Shown here piece by piece: positions 1 to 9,334 of a DNA stretch of 64,000 nt. Below the pieces are notes generated by a model. That model was not told the DNA's origin. It was given only the letters and a program-made list of their open reading frames with translations, and ran no database searches. A program made the position numbers and the translations under genes. Origin of the DNA: Streptomyces kaniharaensis (lineage in GTDB: Bacteria > Actinomycetota > Actinomycetes > Streptomycetales > Streptomycetaceae); contig NZ_WBOF01000001.1 of NCBI RefSeq assembly GCF_009569385.1, positions 2,614,001 to 2,678,000 on the forward strand, written 5' to 3'. Position 1 is the stretch's first letter; every line of letters begins with the position of its first letter.

Positions 1-2
1 CG

Positions 3-1043
3 GGAGGCGCCGCCTACTCGCCCGCGCTGACGGACTTCGTCTTCATGGTCCGCGAGACCTCGCAGATGTTCATCACCGGCCCCGACGTCGTGCGCGCCGT
101 CACCGGCGAGGAAATCAGCCAGAACGGCCTCGGCGGCGCCGACGTGCACGCCGAGACCAGCGGCGTCGCGCACTTCGCGTACGACGACGAGGAGACCTGC
201 CTCGCCGAGGTCCGGTACCTGCTCTCGCTGCTGCCGCAGAACAACCGCGAGATGCCGCCGACCGCCCGCGGCGACGACCCGGCCGACCGCCGCAACGACC
301 GCCTGCTCGACCTCGTCCCGGTGAACGGCAACCGCCCGTACGACATGCGTGCGGTGATCGAGGAGATCGTCGACGACGGCGAGCACATGGAGGTCCACGA
401 GCGGTGGGCCACCAGTGTCATCACCACCCTCGCCCGGCTCGACGGCCAGGTCGTCGGCATCGTCGCCAGCCAGCCGCAGCGCCTCGCCGGGGTGCTGGAC
501 ATCCACTCCTCGGAGAAGGCCGCCCGCTTCGTCCAGCTCTGCGACGCCTTCAACATCCCGCTGGTCACCCTGGTCGACGTGCCCGGCTTCCTGCCCGGCG
601 TCGACCAGGAGCACGGCGGCATCATCCGCCACGGCGCCAAGCTGTTGTACGCGTACTGCAACGCCACCGTCCCGCGGATCTCGCTGATCCTGCGCAAGGC
701 CTACGGCGGGGCGTACATCGTGATGGACTCGCAGTCGATCGGCGCCGACCTCACCTACGCCTGGCCCGTCAACGAGATCGCCGTCATGGGCGCCGAGGGC
801 GCCGCCAACGTCGTCTTCCGCCGCCAGATCGCCGACGCGGACGATCCGGTGACGATGCGCCAACAGCTCGTCAAGGAGTACCAGGCCGAGCTGATGCACC
901 CGTACTACGCGGCCGAGCGCGGCCTGATCGACGACGTCATCGACCCCGCCGAGACCCGCGCCACCCTGGTCAACGCCCTCGCCATGCTCCGGACCAAGCA
1001 CGCCGTAAGCCCGTCCCGCAAGCATGGCAACCCCCCGGTGTAA
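3..1043 (+). CDS. acyl-CoA carboxylase beta (carboxyltransferase) subunit, 5'-truncated by window edge
   Basis: Biotin-dependent carboxyltransferase subunit that moves carboxyl from carboxybiotin to acetyl- or propionyl-CoA, giving malonyl- or methylmalonyl-CoA in the cytoplasm. The reading frame is open to the left edge and starts inside the family motif GGAAYSPALTDFVF, so the N-terminal third lies outside the window. Visible family features are MFITGPDVV, the repeated-domain glycine-rich stretch VPGFLPGVDQE, and AYGGAYIVM with the oxyanion-hole glycines. The C-terminus is complete (TAA). The epsilon subunit gene follows within 20 bases, as in actinobacterial AccD/PccB operons. Whether acetyl- or propionyl-CoA is preferred cannot be read here. 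Confidence 0.95.
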   Translation, partial: GGAAYSPALTDFVFMVRETSQMFITGPDVVRAVTGEEISQNGLGGADVHAETSGVAHFAYDDEETCLAEVRYLLSLLPQNNREMPPTARGDDPADRRNDRLLDLVPVNGNRPYDMRAVIEEIVDDGEHMEVHERWATSVITTLARLDGQVVGIVASQPQRLAGVLDIHSSEKAARFVQLCDAFNIPLVTLVDVPGFLPGVDQEHGGIIRHGAKLLYAYCNATVPRISLILRKAYGGAYIVMDSQSIGADLTYAWPVNEIAVMGAEGAANVVFRRQIADADDPVTMRQQLVKEYQAELMHPYYAAERGLIDDVIDPAETRATLVNALAMLRTKHAVSPSRKHGNPPV

Positions 1044-1060
1044 CCAGAGGAATGAGCGTC

Positions 1061-1279
1061 ATGTCCGGCGAAACCGTCCCCGTGCTGGAGGGCCCGCTCG
1101 GGCCCGCCCTGATCCGGGTCATCAGCGGCAGCCCCACCCCGGAGGAACTCGCCGCGGTCGCCGTGCTGCTGAGCACCCGCACCCCCACGGCCGACCGGGA
1201 CCGGGCCGCGCCGCCCCCGGCCGCCCGGTGGGAGGCCGGCGACATCCTCCCGCCCGCCTCCTGGGCCGCCCGGAGCTGA
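1061..1279 (+). CDS. acyl-CoA carboxylase epsilon subunit
   Basis: A 72-residue protein placed directly behind the carboxyltransferase gene, with the small-subunit pattern of an IRVISGSPTPEELAAVAVLL helix and a C-terminal tryptophan-containing tail. Epsilon subunits stabilise and stimulate the actinobacterial acyl-CoA carboxylase complex. ATG 1061 is preferred over the in-frame ATG at 1052 because AGAGG at 1046-1050 is 10 nt from 1061 but only 1 nt from 1052. Probably translated from the same mRNA as the upstream gene. Confidence 0.85.
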   Translation: MSGETVPVLEGPLGPALIRVISGSPTPEELAAVAVLLSTRTPTADRDRAAPPPAARWEAGDILPPASWAARS

Positions 1280-1403
1280 ACCGGGGCCACCGGCTGGCAG
1301 CTTGCTGCCGTCCGCGTTGCGACTCCGGCGGACGGCCTGTTACTCAGAGTGAAGAGGCCGGGGCCGTTCCGGATGTGGACGCGGTCGAGTGAGGAGGGCA
1401 GCC

Positions 1404-4388
1404 GTGCTTCAGGTGGTGTTCCGGATCCTGGGGCCCCTGGACATCAGCGCCGATGGACGGCCGGTCGCCCTCCAGGGCGCCCGCCAGCGCACCGTGATGT
1501 CCATGCTGCTGCTCGCGCCCGGCCGGGTGGTCTCCGTCGACACCCTCGCCGACGCGGTCTGGAACGGCCACCCTCCGGCCACCGCCCGCAACCAGATCGC
1601 CATCTGCGTCTCCGGCCTGCGCAAGACCCTCAAGACCGCGATCTGCATCGACGACCTGATCGTCACCAGCCACCCCGGCTACCTGCTGCACCCCGGCGAA
1701 CACCGCATCGACGCCGTCGAGTTCGAGGAGCGCGCCGCCGAGGGCCGGGAGGCCGCCCGGCGCGGGCGCACCGAGGAGGCCCGCGCCCACTTCGAGGACG
1801 CCCTCGCCATGTGGCGCGGCCCGGCCCTGGCCGGCATCACCGCCCACGCCGTCGAGGCCGAGGCCGCCCGGCTGGCCGAACTGCGCCTGGACGTCCACGA
1901 GCAGCTCACCGCGCTGCGCCTGGACCTCGGCGAGCACCGCGAACTCATCGGCGACCTCACCGCCTTCGTCCGCGAACACCCGCTGCGCGAACAGTCCCTC
2001 GCCCACCTCATGCTGGCCCACTACCGGGCCGGCCGCCGCGCCGAGGCCCTGGAGGCCTACCGCGACGGCGCCCGGCTGCTCGCCGACGAACTCGGCATCG
2101 CCCCCGGCCCGGCCCTCCAGGAACTGCACGACGACATCCTCAACGACGCCCCCGGGCTGACCCTGCCTGCCGCCCCGGCCACGACCCCGGCGCTCACCGT
2201 CCCCGCCCACCTGCCGCCGGTGCCCGCCGCCTTCACCGGCCGCCACCATGAACTCGCCGCCCTGGACCGGCTGCTGGAGCACCAGGGCGGCGCCTCGCTG
2301 CCGGTCGGCTCGATCATCGGCACCGGCGGCGTCGGCAAGACCGCCCTCGCCGCCCACTGGTCCCACCAGGTCGCCGCCCGCTTCCCGGACGGCCAGCTCT
2401 TCGCCGACCTGCGCGGCTACGACGAGGAGGAGGAGCCGCGCCGCCCCGCCGGCGTCCTCGACCGCTTCCTGCGCGCCCTCGGCGTGCCCGGCCCGCAGAT
2501 CCCCGCCGACCCGACCGAGCGCACCGCGCTGTTCCGCAGCGTGCTGTACGACCGGCGGGTGCTGATCGTGCTCGACAACGCCCGCTCCTTCGAGCAGATC
2601 CGCCCGCTGCTGCCCGGCAGTTCCGGCTGCTGCGTGCTCGTCACCAGCCGCGACAGCCTGAGCAGCCGGCTCGCCGGCGACTACGCGCTCGTCCCGCTGC
2701 ACCTGGCCTCGCTCGGCCGGGACGAGTCCATCGCACTGCTCTCCCGGGTGGCCGGCGCCGACCGCTTCGCCGCCGACCCGGTCGGCGCGGCCCGGCTCAG
2801 CGAACTCTGCGACCGGCTCCCGCTCGCCCTGCGGATCGCCGCGGCCCGGCTCGCCGCCAAGCCGCACTGGACGGTCCGCACCCTGGTCGCCCGCCTGGAG
2901 GACCAGCACCGCCGCCTGGACGAACTCAGCCTGGACGCCCGCGGGGTGCGGGCCGGCTTCCGGCTCAGCTACCGCGACCTGCCGGCCGGCGCCGCCCGGA
3001 TGTTCCGGCTGCTCGGCTCGCTCAACGTCACCGAGTTCTCCGCCTGGGCCGGCGCCGCCGTCCTCGACATCGACCCGGTCGACGCCGAGGACCTCATCGA
3101 ACAGCTCGTCGACGCCCAGCTGCTGGAGCCGCTCAGCGCCGGCGCCGGCCACGTCCGCTACCGCTTCCAGGGCCTTCTCCGGCTGTTCGCTCGCGAGTGC
3201 GCGCTTGCCGAGGACGGAGAAGGGGACCTGAGGCAGGCCCTGCGGAGGGCCTGCGCGGTGTGGCTGGGCCTCGCCAAGGAGGCCCACCGCCGGGTCTACG
3301 GCGGCGACTTCACCGTGGTGCCGGGCACCGCGCCGCTGCACCGGCTGCCCGACCACCTCACCGACGACCTGGTCGAGGACCCGATGGGGTGGTTCGAGGC
3401 CGAGCGCAACTCGATCAACGGGCTGATCCAGCAGGCCGCCCGCGACGACGAGTCCGGCTACGCCTGGGACCTGGTGATGACCACCGTCACCCTCTACCAG
3501 AACCGCAACTACCTTGAGGACTGGCGCGAGGGCGCCGAGGCCGCGCTGGACGCCGCCCGCCGCACCGGCGACCGGCTCGCCGAGGCGGCGATGCTGCACT
3601 CGCTGGGCACCCTGGAGATCGTCCAGTACGAGCACGACAGCGCCGGCCGGCGGCTCGACCTGGCTCTGCGGCTGTTCGAGGAGCAGGGCCAGGAGCAGGG
3701 GCGCGCCCTGGTCCTGCGCAACCTGGCGCTGTGCGAGCGCCAGCGCGGCGACCTGGACCGGGCCGCGCGGACCGGCCGACGCTCCCTGGAGATCTTCCGC
3801 AGGGGCGGTGACCGCTACGCCGAAGCCCATGTGCTGGGCCTGCTGGCGCAGATCGAACTGGAGCGCGGGGACGCGCAGGCGAGTCTGGTGCTGTCCTCGG
3901 AGGCGGTGGCCCGCAGCCGCGGGCTGGGCACGGTCCGCGGCGAGGCGCAGAGCACCGTCCGGCTCGCGGAGGCGCTGATCCGCGCGGGCGACGGCGGCCG
4001 GGCCGAGGAGGCCTGTCGGCGCGCCCTGCAGCTGGTGCTCGGCAGCGGGGACCGGCGCGGCGAGACGCACGTGCTGCGGGCACTGGGCGAGGCCCTGTGG
4101 TGCCAGGGCCGGAGCGATGAGGCCGAGCCGGTGCTGCGCAGCGCGCTCCAGGCCGCCGAGGCGGTGCCGGACGCCTTCCTCCAGGCGCGGGCGGTCGCGG
4201 TACTCGGCTGCGTGCAGGCGCTGCGCGGGGACGGCGACGGCGCGCTGGGGATGTTGCGGACGGCGTCGGGCCTGTTCGTGGAGGTCGGCGCGCGGGGCTG
4301 GTACGAGCGGGTCGAGCAGATCCTGGCGGCGCTCACGGACGGCGAACCGGTCGACGCGCGGCGGCTGTTCGAGCTCGCGCAGCCCTGA
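1404..4388 (+). CDS. AfsR/SARP-family transcriptional activator with NB-ARC and TPR domains
   Basis: Large cytoplasmic transcriptional activator of about 994 residues. Order of domains: OmpR-type winged helix (about residues 4-92), bacterial transcriptional activation domain (about 98-245), NB-ARC ATPase with P-loop GTGGVGKTAL (about 304-313), then a TPR-rich C-terminal third. This is the AfsR layout. GTG 1404 is chosen because GAGGAGGG lies 5 nt upstream; an in-frame GTG at 1389 has no such site. It sits at the left border of the secondary-metabolite region and next to a second SARP gene, so control of the neighbouring peptide clusters is likely but inferred from position only. Confidence 0.93.
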   Translation: MLQVVFRILGPLDISADGRPVALQGARQRTVMSMLLLAPGRVVSVDTLADAVWNGHPPATARNQIAICVSGLRKTLKTAICIDDLIVTSHPGYLLHPGEHRIDAVEFEERAAEGREAARRGRTEEARAHFEDALAMWRGPALAGITAHAVEAEAARLAELRLDVHEQLTALRLDLGEHRELIGDLTAFVREHPLREQSLAHLMLAHYRAGRRAEALEAYRDGARLLADELGIAPGPALQELHDDILNDAPGLTLPAAPATTPALTVPAHLPPVPAAFTGRHHELAALDRLLEHQGGASLPVGSIIGTGGVGKTALAAHWSHQVAARFPDGQLFADLRGYDEEEEPRRPAGVLDRFLRALGVPGPQIPADPTERTALFRSVLYDRRVLIVLDNARSFEQIRPLLPGSSGCCVLVTSRDSLSSRLAGDYALVPLHLASLGRDESIALLSRVAGADRFAADPVGAARLSELCDRLPLALRIAAARLAAKPHWTVRTLVARLEDQHRRLDELSLDARGVRAGFRLSYRDLPAGAARMFRLLGSLNVTEFSAWAGAAVLDIDPVDAEDLIEQLVDAQLLEPLSAGAGHVRYRFQGLLRLFARECALAEDGEGDLRQALRRACAVWLGLAKEAHRRVYGGDFTVVPGTAPLHRLPDHLTDDLVEDPMGWFEAERNSINGLIQQAARDDESGYAWDLVMTTVTLYQNRNYLEDWREGAEAALDAARRTGDRLAEAAMLHSLGTLEIVQYEHDSAGRRLDLALRLFEEQGQEQGRALVLRNLALCERQRGDLDRAARTGRRSLEIFRRGGDRYAEAHVLGLLAQIELERGDAQASLVLSSEAVARSRGLGTVRGEAQSTVRLAEALIRAGDGGRAEEACRRALQLVLGSGDRRGETHVLRALGEALWCQGRSDEAEPVLRSALQAAEAVPDAFLQARAVAVLGCVQALRGDGDGALGMLRTASGLFVEVGARGWYERVEQILAALTDGEPVDARRLFELAQP

Positions 4389-4457
4389 CGTCGAAACCGG
4401 CCGCGCAGTGCCGGGCCGCCGCCGGGACGCCGGCCGCGGAGCGACCGCCGGCAGGGA

Positions 4458-4688
4458 TCAGGTCCACGGGTCGTCGTGCTTCAGGGAGTAGCCGACCGGG
4501 TGCACGCTCGCCAGCGGGGCGGCCCGCACCGCGGGCGCCGTGGAGTCCGCCGCGAGGGCGGTGCCCTGGGCGACCGCCACCGTGCCGGCCGCCACGAGGA
4601 GAACGGTCGCGCTCGCGGCGAGCCTGCCGAGCGAGGAAACCACGGCGGCGTGCGCGGACTTGCGGGCGGAGAGCAGAACGCAGTTCAC
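4458..4688 (-). CDS. small secreted peptide (76 aa), function unknown
   Basis: A short gene with an excellent ribosome site (AGGAGG, 5 nt before GTG 4688). The product has a basic N-terminus, a hydrophobic segment (about residues 22-50) and an ALA-A signal-peptidase-like site, leaving a mature tail of about 25-30 residues that ends in KHDDPWT. It lies between two SARP genes and is transcribed against them. I do not recognise a family. Possible roles are an extracellular signal or a small exported product. The layout (signal, short tail, aromatic residue near the end) is loosely like the 52-residue product at 19126-19284. Confidence 0.6.
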   Translation of the reverse strand: MNCVLLSARKSAHAAVVSSLGRLAASATVLLVAAGTVAVAQGTALAADSTAPAVRAAPLASVHPVGYSLKHDDPWT

Positions 4689-4908
4689 GGTGGCCTCCTG
4701 GACCTCTCGTTCGTCCGCCTGACCCGGAGCCCTGCGGCATGCCCCGAACGCTACGGAACCCGCGTTTTCGGGCGCTTTCAAAACCCTTTCGATCTGCCGA
4801 AATCGATCCGAGAACCGACCGACAGCGGGAAAGAACCGCAGGTCGACACCGTTTCACGCAGATTGGCACGCGGGTGTCCGCGGGCCGTGGCGGCGGTGGG
4901 GGGCGGGC

Positions 4909-6690
4909 ATGGACTTCAAGCTGCTCGGGCCGGTGTCGGCCGAGATCGACGGACGTCCGGTCGACCTCGACGGCGCCAAGCAACGCACCGCGCTGGCCGC
5001 CCTGCTGCTCGCCCGCGGCCACGTCGTCACCGACGAGCGGCTGACCGTCCTGCTGTGGGGCTGGCAGCCGCCCGCCACCAGCACCAACCAGCTCTACACC
5101 TACGTCTCCCGGCTGCGCACCCGGCTCGGCGCAGGCCACGGCCTGCACCGCCACGGCGCCGGCTACCGGATGGACACCGCCGGCGCCACCGTCGACTGGG
5201 AGCGCTTCCGCGAGCTGGCCGACGCCGGCCGCGCCGAACTGCAGGCCGCCCGCTACCCCGAGGCCGAACGCCACCTCGCCGACGCGCTCGCGCTCTGGCA
5301 CGGCCCGGCCCTCGGCGACGTCACCGAGCACCTGGCCGCCGCCGAGGGCCCCCAGTTCGCCGAGGCCCACCTCGCCACGATCGAGCACCACACCGAGGCC
5401 GCCCTCGCCCTCGGCCGGCACCACGAGCTGCTGCCCGCGCTCACCCGGCACGTCACCAAGCACCCGGTCCGCGAGCGGGCCCGCGGGCAGCTGATGACCG
5501 CGCTGTTCCGCGCCGGGCGGCAGGCCGACGCGCTGGCGCAGTACGAGGACGCGCGGCGCATCCTCGCCGAGGAGCTGGGCATCGACCCCGGCCCCGAACT
5601 GCGGGCCCTGCACGGGGAGATCCTCACCGGCGCCCTCGCCGGTCCGGCCGCCCCCGAGCGGACCGCCGTCACCGCCGCTCCCGGCACCCGCCCGGCGCTG
5701 CTCCCGGCCGCGCCCCGCGACTTCACCGGCCGCGAGCCCGAACTGCGGCTCGTCCTCGACGCCCTGCACGAGGACCGCGACGTCACCGTCACCGGCGCCC
5801 CCGGCACCGGCAAGTCCGCCCTCGCCCTGCACACCGCCGAACAGGCCCGCGCCGCCTTCCCCGACGGCCAGCTCTACGCCGACCTGCGCACCCCCCAGGG
5901 CACCCCGCGCGCTCCCCGGGAGGTCCTCGGCTGGTTCCTGCGCGCCCTCGGCGCCGCCCCCGGGCAGATCCCCGGCGGCCTCGACGAACGCGCCCAGCAG
6001 TACCGCACGCTCCTGGCCAGCCGCCGCATGCTCGTCCTGCTCGACAACGCCGCCGACGACGCCCAGGTCCGCCCGCTGCTCCCCGGCGGCGGCGCCACCC
6101 GCACCCTCGTCACCGGCCTGCGCCCGGCCCTGGCCACCCTGGAGGGCGCCCGGCTCGTCCGGCTCGGCCCGATGAGCCCCGCCGAGGCCACCCGGCTGCT
6201 CGCCTCGATCGCCGGCACCGAACGGCTCGCCGCCGACCCGGAGTCCGTCGCCCGGATCGCCGAGTACTGCGACCGCCTCCCGCTCGCCCTGCGGATCGCC
6301 GCCGTCCGCCTCGCCGACCGTCCGCACTGGCGCCCGGCCCGCCTCGCCGACCGGCTGGCCGACGACGACCGCCGGCTCGCCGAACTGCGCATCGGCAGCC
6401 TCGACATCACCGCCGCGCTGCGCCCCGCCCTGGAGGTCCTCGACGGCCCGGCCGCCCAGGCCCTGGCCGTCCTGGCCGCCGCCGGCCTCGCCGTGCTCAC
6501 CCCGGCGGACGCGGCGGCCCTGCTCGATCTCCCCCTCGACGACGCCGAGGACGTCCTGGACGGGCTCGCCGACGCCCGGCTGCTGGAGCCCTGCTCCGGC
6601 GTCGACCCGCACGCGCGCTACCGGCTGCTGCCCCTGGTCGGGCTGCTCGGCCGCTCCGCCGTCCCGGTGGCCCGACCCGCGGCGGCCTGA
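4909..6690 (+). CDS. SARP-family transcriptional activator with NB-ARC domain, no TPR region
   Basis: A 593-residue activator: winged-helix DNA-binding domain (about 1-90), BTAD (about 95-240), then NB-ARC with P-loop GAPGTGKSAL (about 294-303). It ends soon after the ATPase and its helical domain, so the TPR region of AfsR-type proteins is absent. The reading frame shows no damage, so this looks like a shorter natural form and not a truncation. ATG 4909 follows a G-rich stretch that can serve as ribosome site. Together with the gene at 1404 it gives two related activators within 5.3 kb at the edge of a biosynthetic region. Confidence 0.9.
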   Translation: MDFKLLGPVSAEIDGRPVDLDGAKQRTALAALLLARGHVVTDERLTVLLWGWQPPATSTNQLYTYVSRLRTRLGAGHGLHRHGAGYRMDTAGATVDWERFRELADAGRAELQAARYPEAERHLADALALWHGPALGDVTEHLAAAEGPQFAEAHLATIEHHTEAALALGRHHELLPALTRHVTKHPVRERARGQLMTALFRAGRQADALAQYEDARRILAEELGIDPGPELRALHGEILTGALAGPAAPERTAVTAAPGTRPALLPAAPRDFTGREPELRLVLDALHEDRDVTVTGAPGTGKSALALHTAEQARAAFPDGQLYADLRTPQGTPRAPREVLGWFLRALGAAPGQIPGGLDERAQQYRTLLASRRMLVLLDNAADDAQVRPLLPGGGATRTLVTGLRPALATLEGARLVRLGPMSPAEATRLLASIAGTERLAADPESVARIAEYCDRLPLALRIAAVRLADRPHWRPARLADRLADDDRRLAELRIGSLDITAALRPALEVLDGPAAQALAVLAAAGLAVLTPADAAALLDLPLDDAEDVLDGLADARLLEPCSGVDPHARYRLLPLVGLLGRSAVPVARPAAA

Positions 6691-6717
6691 TCCCCCCTCA
6701 GGCCGACGCGGGTCCGC

Positions 6718-6963
6718 TCACCCTCGGCCACACCCGCCGGCGTGGCCCTCGTCCAGCCCGTACCGCACCGTGTACCCGTTCGTCGGCCCGTTCGTCGCGG
6801 ACCCGTGCACGGCCAGATCGCTCAGCACGTCGACGTAGTTCGCCAGCAGCTCGGCCCACGGAGTCCCGTTCTCCTTCAGCAACAGGTCCTGATCCACTGC
6901 CGCAGTGTTCTCGATCTCGGTCAGGACATCGAGCGGGTGCTCGACCTTGGCTTCCTCGAACAT
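6718..6963 (-). CDS. small acidic peptide (81 aa) divergent from halogenase-like gene; possible RiPP precursor or partner
   Basis: Start ATG 6963 has GAGG a few bases upstream; longer in-frame starts lack one. The first 50 residues are acidic and probably helical (MFEEAKVEHPLDVLTEIENT and onward); the last 30 are Gly/Asn/Thr/Tyr-rich (ATNGPTNGYTVRYGLDEG) and end in GGCGRG. This leader-plus-small-residue tail resembles a ribosomal peptide precursor, and the divergent neighbour is from the tryptophan-halogenase family, members of which act on peptides in some lanthipeptide clusters. I do not recognise the family, and a role as a small protein partner is equally possible. Confidence 0.5.
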   Translation of the reverse strand: MFEEAKVEHPLDVLTEIENTAAVDQDLLLKENGTPWAELLANYVDVLSDLAVHGSATNGPTNGYTVRYGLDEGHAGGCGRG

Positions 6964-7117
6964 CGTTCCTCGTTCCGTTCCGTCGGTGGCGTCGGACCGT
7001 TTCCGGCCCCCACCCACAGGCTGGAACCACCGCCTCTACTCGCCCTCCGATCCGCCTTTCACGGGAAATACAGACCGCCCATAGCCCGGATATGCACCGG
7101 CATTCCACGCTGCCCCC

Positions 7118-8593
7118 ATGACCACCGGCGCCGAACTGCCCGCCCCTCTCGACAGCATCGTCATCGCGGGCGGCACGCTCACCGCCTGGATCGCCGCCGC
7201 CCGGTTGGCCTCCGCCTTCCGGGGCACGGTCCGCGTCACGGTCGTCGAAACCGCCGAACGCCCGTCCGCCCAGGTCACCGCCCTCGCCCCGGCCTTCCGC
7301 CGCGACCTCTTCGACCGCCTCGGCACACCGGAGAACATCTGGATGCGCGCCGCGTCGGCCTCCTTCAACGCGGCCACCCGGTACGTCGGTTGGCGCGCCG
7401 ACGCGGTCTACCTGCCCAACCCCGCCGGCGGCCAGGACTGCGAGGGATTCCCGCTCACCGACTTCTGGCAGCTCCGCCGCCGCACCGGCCACACCCTGGA
7501 ACCCGTCGACCACGCGTGCTCCGTCGTCCCCCCGCTGCTGGACGCCGGGAAGTCACCGCGCTGGCTCGACGGCCGCACCGCGTTCCCCTACGGCTGGCAC
7601 GCGGACACCGCCATGCTCACCCACTTCCTGCGCCGCACCGCCGTCCAGACCTGCGGCGTACGGCTGCACAGTGCCGAGATCCTCGGCGCCGACCGGGACG
7701 GGACGGGCATGGTCACCGCCCTGCACACCACCCGCGGCCGGATCGAGGCCGACCTATTCGTCGACTGCACCGGCCGCGCCGCCCGCCTGCTCGCCGGCAT
7801 CCTCGGCGAACCCTTCCAGCCCGCCGGCGACCGCCTCCCCGCCGACCGCACCGCCACCGTCACCCTCCCCCACGACACCGCCCGCCACGGGATCGAGCCC
7901 TACACCACCGTCACCACCCGCCCCGAAGGCCACCTCTGGCGCCGCCCGCTCCCCGGCCGCCACACCATCGGCCTGGTCTACGCGAGCGCGCGCACCACCC
8001 CCGCCGAGGCCGAGCGCATCCTCCGCACCCCCGCCGGCGCCGTCGTCACCCACACCGCCACCCCCGCCGGGCGGCTGCGCCGCAGCTGGGTCAGGAACTG
8101 CCTGGCCCTCGGCACCGCCGCCGCCTCCGCCGACCCGCTCGACGAGGACCACGCCGCCACCCTCACTCTGCTCGACCGGCTGATCCGCGACCTGCCGTCA
8201 CTCGCCGGCCGCGAGACCCCCGCCGCCCGCTTCAACGCCACCGCCGCCGCCCTCCACGAGCAGGCCCTCGACCTGGCCCGACTCCGCCGGATCACCTCGC
8301 CCTACGCCGCGCCCGCGCCCCACCCCGACCAGCTGCGCCCCGTCCTCGACGCCCACGCCACCGGCCTCGCCCCCACCCCCGACGACCTGCCGCTGCGCAC
8401 CCTCCTCACCACCCTCAGCCCGCACACCGCCAACCCGCCCCCGTCCCTGGCCCACCACCCCCACGCCGTCCGCGCCGCCGAGGACGCCTTCACCCGCATC
8501 AAGCGCCACCAGCGCACCCTGCTGGAGACCCTCCCCGACGCCCACATCTACCTCTCCACCACCCAGTCCCTCCCGAGCCCTGCCCTGACCTGA
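7118..8593 (+). CDS. flavin-dependent tryptophan-halogenase-family protein with degenerate catalytic motifs
   Basis: A 491-residue protein that follows the halogenase fold along its length: N-terminal nucleotide-binding strand, DLFDRLGTPENIWM segment, FPYGWHADTAMLTHFLR and DLFVDCTGRAARLL. The hallmark residues are changed. The GGGTAGW-type loop reads GGTLTAW, so two of its three glycines are lost. The catalytic lysine of FKAAIKFVNW-type sequences is Asn84 (FNAATRYVGW). The WxWxIP motif reads HLWRRP at residues 272-277. Halogenation by the known mechanism is therefore doubtful; it may be a flavin oxidase, a binding protein or a dead paralogue. Divergent from the 81-residue peptide gene. Confidence 0.8.
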   Translation: MTTGAELPAPLDSIVIAGGTLTAWIAAARLASAFRGTVRVTVVETAERPSAQVTALAPAFRRDLFDRLGTPENIWMRAASASFNAATRYVGWRADAVYLPNPAGGQDCEGFPLTDFWQLRRRTGHTLEPVDHACSVVPPLLDAGKSPRWLDGRTAFPYGWHADTAMLTHFLRRTAVQTCGVRLHSAEILGADRDGTGMVTALHTTRGRIEADLFVDCTGRAARLLAGILGEPFQPAGDRLPADRTATVTLPHDTARHGIEPYTTVTTRPEGHLWRRPLPGRHTIGLVYASARTTPAEAERILRTPAGAVVTHTATPAGRLRRSWVRNCLALGTAAASADPLDEDHAATLTLLDRLIRDLPSLAGRETPAARFNATAAALHEQALDLARLRRITSPYAAPAPHPDQLRPVLDAHATGLAPTPDDLPLRTLLTTLSPHTANPPPSLAHHPHAVRAAEDAFTRIKRHQRTLLETLPDAHIYLSTTQSLPSPALT

Positions 8594-8734
8594 CACTCCG
8601 TCGCCTGCTCCCACCCCTTGCACACCGACCCCACGCCAGGTCTTCACCTGACGCTCCGCCGACCGCGGACGGGCCGGGGGAAGGTGGGCTTCGGGTGGCG
8701 CATGCATCACGGCCGGCAGCCGAACGGCCCCCTA

Positions 8735-8960
8735 ACCCCGAGCACTTCCATGGCCGGCCCCACCCAGCCGTCCACGCGCACAACGCCCCCGACTCGCGGC
8801 AGCCCTCCAGGAACTCGACGAACTGCTCAGCGTCGAAGCCGAACCGGGCGAACGGACCTCCTTCGGCATGGCCGAGGGCCACGTATTCGTCAGGAGTGGG
8901 AGGCCGGTCGAGCTGAAGGCCGGCCATCGCCATGTTCCGCGACGCCGTGGCAGGGGCCAT
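8735..8960 (-). pseudogene. possible remnant of a conserved gene, 3' end lost
   Basis: On the minus strand the frame starting near 8960 encodes about 60 residues that look protein-like (LDRPPTPDEYVALGHAEGG, then FGFDAEQFVEFLEGCRE) before turning into unstructured Arg/Gly-rich sequence that runs into the end of the halogenase-like gene. I read this as the 5' part of a broken gene. No family is recognised. The rest of 8594-9019 shows nothing I can call. Confidence 0.25.
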
Positions 8961-9019
8961 ACCGCCGACCTGCGCGTACCAGCTGGTGCTGTGGTGCGGC
9001 ACCTGAAAGGCTGCGCCAC

Positions 9020-9334
9020 ATGGCCATGGCGAAGAAAGGCACGCGGGTCATTGTCGTCGACGGGGAACGCTATCGCTGGGTAGTCGCGCCCAACGACGAG
9101 CCCGGTCTGGCGATCGTTGTCCTGCATGCGGACGTTGATGGACAGCGCATGGTGACGTGGGTCGAGCACGGCGTGGTGGTCGCACCCGGGTTGGTTGCCG
9201 GCGCCGTCCGAGATGCGTTGCTCCACCACGGTTGGACCCCTCGGCTACGTGGCAGGCAACTCACGTTGCGGTGCCTGGGCCGGAATCCGAATCCTGCGGA
9301 TCTGCGGCTGGTCGCTTGGCCGCCCACGGCTTGA
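9020..9334 (+). CDS. conserved small protein, unknown function (104 aa)
   Basis: Start ATG 9020 lies 9 nt behind AAAGG. The product is rich in beta-strand-like stretches (TRVIVVDGERYRWVVAPND, then LAIVVLHADVDG) and ends in LRLVAWPPTA. No signal peptide, membrane segment or known motif is visible. It stands alone between a gene remnant and the regulator of the lanthipeptide cluster. Confidence 0.55.
   Translation: MAMAKKGTRVIVVDGERYRWVVAPNDEPGLAIVVLHADVDGQRMVTWVEHGVVVAPGLVAGAVRDALLHHGWTPRLRGRQLTLRCLGRNPNPADLRLVAWPPTA

Noticed and set aside
1344..4070. 908-aa minus-strand frame opposite the first SARP gene
   Set aside because: Low-complexity Gly/Val/Ala/Gln composition caused by GC-rich third positions of the real gene; no ribosome site or motif.
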